Below are positions 59,598 to 64,000 of a stretch of 64,000 bases of DNA, one piece after another (position 1 is the first letter of the stretch; every line of letters begins with the position of its first letter). Origin of the DNA: Virgifigura sp964551315 (GTDB lineage: Bacteria > Pseudomonadota > Alphaproteobacteria > Dongiales > Dongiaceae); contig CAZKCM010000013.1 in assembly GCA_964551315.1 (NCBI GenBank), positions 1 through 64,000 of the forward strand, in the 5' to 3' direction. Under the pieces are notes generated by a model. That model ran no database searches and was not told the DNA's origin. It saw only the letters and a program-made list of their open reading frames with translations. The position numbers and the translations under genes were made by a program.

Positions 59598-60008
59598 ATG
59601 GACCTCAAGACCAGCATTGCCATCGCCGCCTCCGGCCTCAAGGCGCAAAGCGGGCGGATGCGGGTGATCGCGGAGAACCTGGCCAACGCCAACTCGACGG
59701 CCAACGGCCCCGACGGCGAACCGTTCAGGCGCCGGCTGGTGAGCTTCCAGAGCGTCTACAGCCGGGCGCTCGGCGCCCACGAGGTCCGCCTCGGGCGGGT
59801 GCAGTTCGACCAGTCTGACTTCGTCCGCCGCTACGAGCCCGGCCATCCGGCGGCCGACGAGAATGGCTACGTGGAGATGCCGAACGTCAACCCGATGATC
59901 GAGATGATGGACATGCGGCAGGCGCAGCGCAGCTACGAGGCGAACCTCAACGTGGTGCAGGCGTCGCGGCGGATGGCGCTCGCCACCATCGACATCATCA
60001 ACATCTGA
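59598..60008 (+). CDS. flgC: Proximal rod protein FlgC
   Basis: The 136-residue product starts MDLKTSIAIAASGLKAQSGR with AENLANANSTANGPDGEPFR and ends NVVQASRRMALATIDIINI, the FlgC pattern. An AGGAG Shine-Dalgarno precedes it. It lies 31 bases after flgB and forms the proximal rod with FlgB and FlgF. Confidence 0.97.
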   Translation: MDLKTSIAIAASGLKAQSGRMRVIAENLANANSTANGPDGEPFRRRLVSFQSVYSRALGAHEVRLGRVQFDQSDFVRRYEPGHPAADENGYVEMPNVNPMIEMMDMRQAQRSYEANLNVVQASRRMALATIDIINI

Positions 60009-60040
60009 CGCCGGCTGGCGGCTGATCGAGGAGGACAGCG

Positions 60041-60358
60041 ATGAGCGCACTGGCAACCGTGGCGGCGAACGCCTATGCGGCGGCGGCGCGCCACGCCGTC
60101 GGAACGGCGACCGGCGGCGCCGCAAAGCCGGCCCAGTCGGGCGAGGATTTCGCGGCGCTGATGCAGCAGGCGCTCGATCACGTCTCCGCCGCCGGTGCCA
60201 GGGCCGACAAGGCGACGCTCGCCCATGCCGCCGGCAAGGCCGACCTCGTCGACGTGGTCACCGCCGTCGCCGAGACCGAAGTGGCGGTGCAGACCCTCGT
60301 CAGCGTGCGCGACCGCGTGATCTCCGCCTATCAGGAGATCATGCGGATGCCGATCTGA
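60041..60358 (+). CDS. fliE: Rod-MS ring junction protein FliE
   Basis: A 105-residue protein with the FliE C-terminal pattern, LVDVVTAVAETEVAVQTLVS followed by VISAYQEIMRMPI. FliE links the MS ring and export gate to the rod. GAGGAGG lies upstream, 32 bases after flgC. Confidence 0.95.
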   Translation: MSALATVAANAYAAAARHAVGTATGGAAKPAQSGEDFAALMQQALDHVSAAGARADKATLAHAAGKADLVDVVTAVAETEVAVQTLVSVRDRVISAYQEIMRMPI

Positions 60359-60392
60359 CGATCGAACGGACCAGGCGGATCGGGAGGGGAAC

Positions 60393-60656
60393 GTGAGCGG
60401 AGCCGAGGTGCTGGATGTCGCCCGGGAAGCCATCTGGGCACTGATCAAGGTGGCGAGCCCGCTGATGCTGGTCGGGCTGGCGGTCGGCGTCGCGATCGCG
60501 CTGTTGCAGGCGCTCACGCAGATCCAGGAGATCACCCTCGTCTTCGTGCCCAAGATCCTCGCCATCTTCCTGACCATGCTGGCGATGCTTCCGTTCATGG
60601 GCCAGGTCATGGCGGGCTACATGGAGCGGATCAGCCTCTACATCGTCGGCGGATGA
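60393..60656 (+). CDS. fliQ: Flagellar export gate protein FliQ
   Basis: An 87-residue protein with two membrane helices and the FliQ core ALLQALTQIQEITLVFVPKI. The start is a GTG at 60393 with GGGAGGGG upstream (MSGAEVLDVAREAI). It is followed by fliR after 34 bases. Confidence 0.96.
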   Translation: MSGAEVLDVAREAIWALIKVASPLMLVGLAVGVAIALLQALTQIQEITLVFVPKILAIFLTMLAMLPFMGQVMAGYMERISLYIVGG

Positions 60657-60690
60657 CGCCGGGGTATCGCGGGGCTGCAGCCGGCCTGGC

Positions 60691-61449
60691 ATGACCGTCA
60701 CCTTCGACGCGCAGACCGCATTCGTGTTCCTGCTCATATTCGCGAGGCTCGGCTCCATGGTGATGGCCATGCCGGGGATCGGCGACGCGTCGGTTCCGGC
60801 ACGGCTGCGGCTGGTGCTGGCGCTGGTGCTGACGCTGGTCATGCTGCCGGTGGTGCAGGGCGCGTACTCGGGCGTGCCGGGAACGTTTCCGGCGCTGGTC
60901 GCGGCGCTGCTCGGGGAGATCGTCGTCGGCGTCTTCATCGGGCTCGCCGCGCGGATGGTGACTGGCGCCGTCCACGTGGCGGGCACAGCCATCGCGTTCC
61001 AGACCGGACTCGGGTTCGCGCAGAACGTGGATCCGGCCCAGGGCACGCAGAGCGCGCTGTTCTCGAGCTTCCTCGCGGTGCTGGCGACCACCCTGATCTT
61101 CGTGCTGGACCTGCATCATCTGCTGATTGCAGCCCTGCACGACAGCTACCTCCTGTTCGCGCCCGGCCGCGCGCTGCCGTTCGACGACTTCAGCCGGCTC
61201 GCGGTGGAGATCGCGGCGGGGATCTTCCAGATCGGCATCCAGCTCGCGGCGCCGTTCCTGGTGTTCGGCCTGATCTTCTACATGGGACTCGGCATCCTGT
61301 CGCGGCTGATGCCGCAGGTTCAGATCTTCTTCCTGGCGATGCCGGCCAACATCCTGCTCGGCTTCCTGCTGCTGATGCTGCTCCTGAGCACGATGATGCT
61401 GTGGTACCTCGACTACTTCGAGACCACGCTCTCGGCCTTCATCCGGTGA
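60691..61449 (+). CDS. fliR: Flagellar export gate protein FliR
   Basis: The 252-residue polytopic protein shows the FliR motifs FVFLLIFARLGSMVMAMPGI, LGEIVVGVFIGLAARMVTGA and AAPFLVFGLIFYMGLGILSR. FliR joins FliP and FliQ in the gate helix assembly. It lies directly before flhB, seven bases apart. Confidence 0.97.
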   Translation: MTVTFDAQTAFVFLLIFARLGSMVMAMPGIGDASVPARLRLVLALVLTLVMLPVVQGAYSGVPGTFPALVAALLGEIVVGVFIGLAARMVTGAVHVAGTAIAFQTGLGFAQNVDPAQGTQSALFSSFLAVLATTLIFVLDLHHLLIAALHDSYLLFAPGRALPFDDFSRLAVEIAAGIFQIGIQLAAPFLVFGLIFYMGLGILSRLMPQVQIFFLAMPANILLGFLLLMLLLSTMMLWYLDYFETTLSAFIR

Positions 61450-61456
61450 GGGGCGC

Positions 61457-62539
61457 ATGGCCGAGGACCGCCAGGACGACCACGAAAAGTCGGAAGAACC
61501 GACGCAGCGGCGTCTCGAGGAGGCCCATTGCAAGGGCGACGTGCCGAAGAGCCAGGAGGTCACCACCTGGTTCGTCATCCTCGGCGCCACGGTGGTGGTG
61601 CTGGTGTTCTCGAAGGACATGGCCGCCTCGCTTGCGGCGACGCTGAAGGGTTTCCTCGCCCATCCTCACGCGATCACGGTCGACGGGGCGAACCTGCGCG
61701 ACATCTCCACGACTACCGGCAGTGCCGTGTTCGGGGCCCTGCTGGTGCCGCTGGCGCTGCTGTTCGCGGCGGCCGTCGCCGGCAACCTACTGCAGCACCG
61801 GCCGGTGTTCACCGGCGAGCGGATGATGCCGAAGCTCAGCAAGATCTCTCCGGCCGCCGGCTGGAAGCGGCTGTTCTCGGTCTCGAGCCTGGTCAACTTC
61901 GCCAAGGGCCTCGCCAAGCTCGGCATCGTCGCCGCCGTCATGTTCGCGGTGATGTGGCCCGAACGCGACAGGCTTGACGGAATGGTCGGGACCGACGTGG
62001 ACCTTCTCCTGCCGTCGGTCCATCAGCTCGCGCTCAGGATGCTGACCGCGGTCGTCGTCGCGCTGACCATCATCGCCGGCCTCGACCTCCTCTACCAGCG
62101 GCACAGCTGGTATCAGAAGCAGCGCATGAGCGTGAAGGAGCTGCGCGACGAATACAAGCAGATGGAAGGCGACCCGTCGGTCCGGGCGAAGCTCAGGCAG
62201 GTACGCATCGAGCGCGGCCGCAGGCGGATGGTGGCAAAGGTGCCGGAAGCCACGGTCGTGATCACCAACCCGACGCACTTCGCGGTCGCGCTGAAGTATG
62301 AGCAGGGGATGAATGCGCCGGTCTGCCTCGCCAAGGGTATCGATTCGATTGCTCTGAAAATCCGGGCAATTGCTGCCGAAAACGGGATTCCGGTGATCGA
62401 GAATCCGCCCCTAGCACGAGCCTTGCATGATACAGTCGAACTCGATGAGGAAATCCCGCCGGAACATTACCGCGCCGTGGCGCAGGTCATCGGTTATGTC
62501 ATGCAGCTGCGCGGTCGCGCCCGCCGCCGCATGACCTGA
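61457..62539 (+). CDS. flhB: Flagellar export switch protein FlhB
   Basis: The 360-residue product has the charged N-terminus EKSEEPTQRRLEEAHCKGDV, four membrane helices, and the cytoplasmic domain with the autocleavage site VVITNPTHFAVALKYEQ (cut between Asn and Pro). FlhB switches substrate class after a FliK signal. A Cys replaces the usual Arg/Lys in AHCKG, a small oddity. It is followed by cckA 60 bases later. Confidence 0.97.
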   Translation: MAEDRQDDHEKSEEPTQRRLEEAHCKGDVPKSQEVTTWFVILGATVVVLVFSKDMAASLAATLKGFLAHPHAITVDGANLRDISTTTGSAVFGALLVPLALLFAAAVAGNLLQHRPVFTGERMMPKLSKISPAAGWKRLFSVSSLVNFAKGLAKLGIVAAVMFAVMWPERDRLDGMVGTDVDLLLPSVHQLALRMLTAVVVALTIIAGLDLLYQRHSWYQKQRMSVKELRDEYKQMEGDPSVRAKLRQVRIERGRRRMVAKVPEATVVITNPTHFAVALKYEQGMNAPVCLAKGIDSIALKIRAIAAENGIPVIENPPLARALHDTVELDEEIPPEHYRAVAQVIGYVMQLRGRARRRMT

Positions 62540-62599
62540 CGCGCTGAAGGGACTATCGTCTGGGATGGTGATGCTGGAGATGAGGGTCGGCGCCAACGC

Positions 62600-64000
62600 A
62601 TGAGCAATGTCGGCGTCCAGAAAGGCGAGCCGCGCGTGGCGACTGAAGGCAGCTGGCTGCATCGCATGCCGGCGATCGGTGGCGCGTGCATCGCGTTCGT
62701 GGCCGGAGCCGCGGTGATGCTGGCGCTGACCGGCGAGCTGCTGGCCGAACCCTGGCTGCAGGCGGTGCTCGGAGGGCTTGCCGCCGTCGGCGTGCTGGCG
62801 CTGGCAGCCGGCATCGCCGGCTTGATCAGGGTCGGCTCCGGTGGCGACGCCGACGACCTTCATGAACATCTGTTCGAGAGCCTGCCCGAAGCCTGTGCGG
62901 TGACCGATTCCCTCGGCCGGGTGATTGCCGCCAATGCCGGTTACCGCGTCCTTGCCGACGCGGCGGAAGGCGAGCGGGTGAGCGGGATCGAAGTCCTGTA
63001 TGCCGGATACCCCGACGTCGCCGATCACATCTACAGGCTTGCCGAAGCGGCGCGAAAGGGCGTCCCGGCGCATGAGGACCTGCGGCTGGTCGAGGGCAGC
63101 TCCGCGCCGGGCGCCCATCCCGATCGGGCGGCGTGGCTGAGGATCGCCGTGCGGCCTGTCGAGACGCCGCGTCGCGGCAAGCTGACCCTGTGGACCGTCG
63201 CCGACATGACGGCCGACCGGGCAAGCCAGGAACGGGCCTTCCAGCAGCTGCAGCACATCATCGACTATCTCGACCACGCCCCGGCGGGATTCTTCTCGGC
63301 GGACGCCCAGGGCCATATCCAGTATCTCAACGCGACACTGGCGGGATGGCTCGGTCTCGACCTTGCCGAGACGACCGGCGGAGTGCTGCAGCTTTCCGAC
63401 ATCATGGGACCGGAAGGAGCACGGCTAATCGGCTCGGTGCAGGCACCGGCCGGCGGGTCGACCGACGAGGTGTTCGACATCGATTTCGTGAGCAAGGCAG
63501 GCCACATCGTGCCGGCCCGCGTGATCCACCGCGTCACGCTCGACGGCCGCGGCAACAAGGCCGCATCGCGTTCGCTGGTGCTGAACCGGTCGCCGGGCAC
63601 GGACGTCGCCGAGAACCTGCGGGCGGCCGAGGTGCGTTTCGCCCGGTTCTTCAACAATGCCCCGATCGGCATCGCCACGCTCGCCCCGAACGGACAGGTC
63701 CGCGAAGCCAACGGTGCGTTTGCCGAAGTCATCGGCCAGGCGGCGGTGCGCGGCAAGTCGGTGCTCGACTTCGTCAGCGACGCCAGCAGCGAGGCGGTGG
63801 CACAGGCCCTGGAATCGGCGAGGCAGGGCAGGATCGGGATCCCGCCGGTGGACGTGACCTTTTCCGGCGAGCCGATCCGGACCGGGCAGTTCTACATCAG
63901 CCGGATCGAGGAGCACGGCGAGGACGGGCCGACCCTCATCGTCTATGCGATCGACACGACCGAGCACAAGGCGCTCGAGGTCCAGTTCACGCAAAGCCAG
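62600..64000 (+). CDS. cckA: Cell-cycle hybrid histidine kinase CckA (partial, right edge)
   Basis: The first 467 residues are present. Two membrane helices (about 24-46 and 53-74) are followed by PAS-type regions (LPEACAVTDSLGRVIAANAG; DHAPAGFFSADAQGHIQYLN; NAPIGIATLAPNGQVREANG) and the segment AIDTTEHKALEVQFTQSQ that precedes the H box in CckA. In Caulobacter CckA feeds phosphate through ChpT to CtrA and CpdR. The flhB-cckA neighbourhood is seen in other alphaproteobacteria. The kinase and receiver domains lie beyond the window. Confidence 0.85.
   Translation, partial: MSNVGVQKGEPRVATEGSWLHRMPAIGGACIAFVAGAAVMLALTGELLAEPWLQAVLGGLAAVGVLALAAGIAGLIRVGSGGDADDLHEHLFESLPEACAVTDSLGRVIAANAGYRVLADAAEGERVSGIEVLYAGYPDVADHIYRLAEAARKGVPAHEDLRLVEGSSAPGAHPDRAAWLRIAVRPVETPRRGKLTLWTVADMTADRASQERAFQQLQHIIDYLDHAPAGFFSADAQGHIQYLNATLAGWLGLDLAETTGGVLQLSDIMGPEGARLIGSVQAPAGGSTDEVFDIDFVSKAGHIVPARVIHRVTLDGRGNKAASRSLVLNRSPGTDVAENLRAAEVRFARFFNNAPIGIATLAPNGQVREANGAFAEVIGQAAVRGKSVLDFVSDASSEAVAQALESARQGRIGIPPVDVTFSGEPIRTGQFYISRIEEHGEDGPTLIVYAIDTTEHKALEVQFTQSQ

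Noticed and set aside
1..64000. CRISPR arrays, tRNA or rRNA genes, prophage
   Set aside because: No regularly spaced direct repeats, cloverleaf-like sequence, rRNA sequence or phage structural genes were noticed on either strand by reading.

Overview
The window is a high-GC alphaproteobacterial scaffold, most like Rhodospirillales or Caulobacter-type relatives. Two runs of exactly 100 N (16669-16768 and 38596-38695) mark scaffold joins of unknown true size. The assignment rests on the flagellar gene set and order and on the regulators present: a SciP-type DUF1153 protein, FliX, CckA (cut by the right edge), a cysteine-poor alphaproteobacterial DksA, MotE and DUF6468. Most of the window is a flagellar regulon, interrupted by a sugar/glycosylation island, a respiratory oxidase operon and a mixed accessory block.

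Layout. 1-3020 (minus): fliG (cut by the left edge), fliF and the sciP-like gene. 3191-13734 (minus): two flagellin modules, flagellin 2-flaG-fliD-fliS2 and flagellin 1-fliS1-fliK-flgD-flgE. 14098-16659 (plus): a TPR/SPINDLY-type O-GlcNAc-transferase-like protein, divergent from flagellin 2. 16775-22756 (minus): a CDP-sugar cluster (rfbF, rfbG, C-methyltransferase, rfbC-like epimerase, acyltransferase, reductase/epimerase, CmcI-like protein), probably making a branched deoxysugar. 22852-28106 (minus): flgI-flgJ-flgN-flgK-flgL-fliW, divergent from fliX-dksA (plus). 29414-34546 (minus): ghrA-like, a PEP-CTERM protein, and a B-type (ba3-like) oxidase operon with a diheme cytochrome c. 35136-38470 (minus): flgF-flgG-flgA-flgH. 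38830-47806 (plus): fliL-fliM-DUF6468-motE, then cheY-cheZ-motB paralogue-motB-AMIN/TPR protein. 47950-57205: accessory block with a HicB-like protein, a PAP2 phosphatase, a two-component system, two PQQ-associated periplasmic proteins, a MerR/DUF2938 pair, a deleted IS5-type element, a putative caspase-fold protein and a frameshifted Sel1 gene. 57239-64000: fliO-fliP (minus) divergent from flgB-flgC-fliE-fliQ-fliR-flhB-cckA (plus).

Regulation readable in the DNA. Four good sigma54 -24/-12 elements precede flagellin 1, flagellin 2, flgI and flgF. A recurring palindrome, GGCA-N5-TGCC, sits in the flagellar promoter regions and resembles the ftr sites bound by FlbD in Caulobacter. CtrA-like boxes (TTAA-N7-TTAA) lie upstream of fliX and the sugar cluster (perfect) and of sciP, cheY and the fliO/flgB divergence (one mismatch each). 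With SciP, FliX and CckA encoded here, this suggests a CtrA/FlbD/sigma54 hierarchy like that of Caulobacter.

The most unusual items are a MotB paralogue lacking the proton-carrying Asp next to a normal MotB and a very large AMIN/TPR protein, the flagellin-linked glycosylation island with a CtrA-like box at its head, a candidate caspase/C80-fold protein beside an IS remnant, and a 235-bp identical tract shared by the two flagellin genes.
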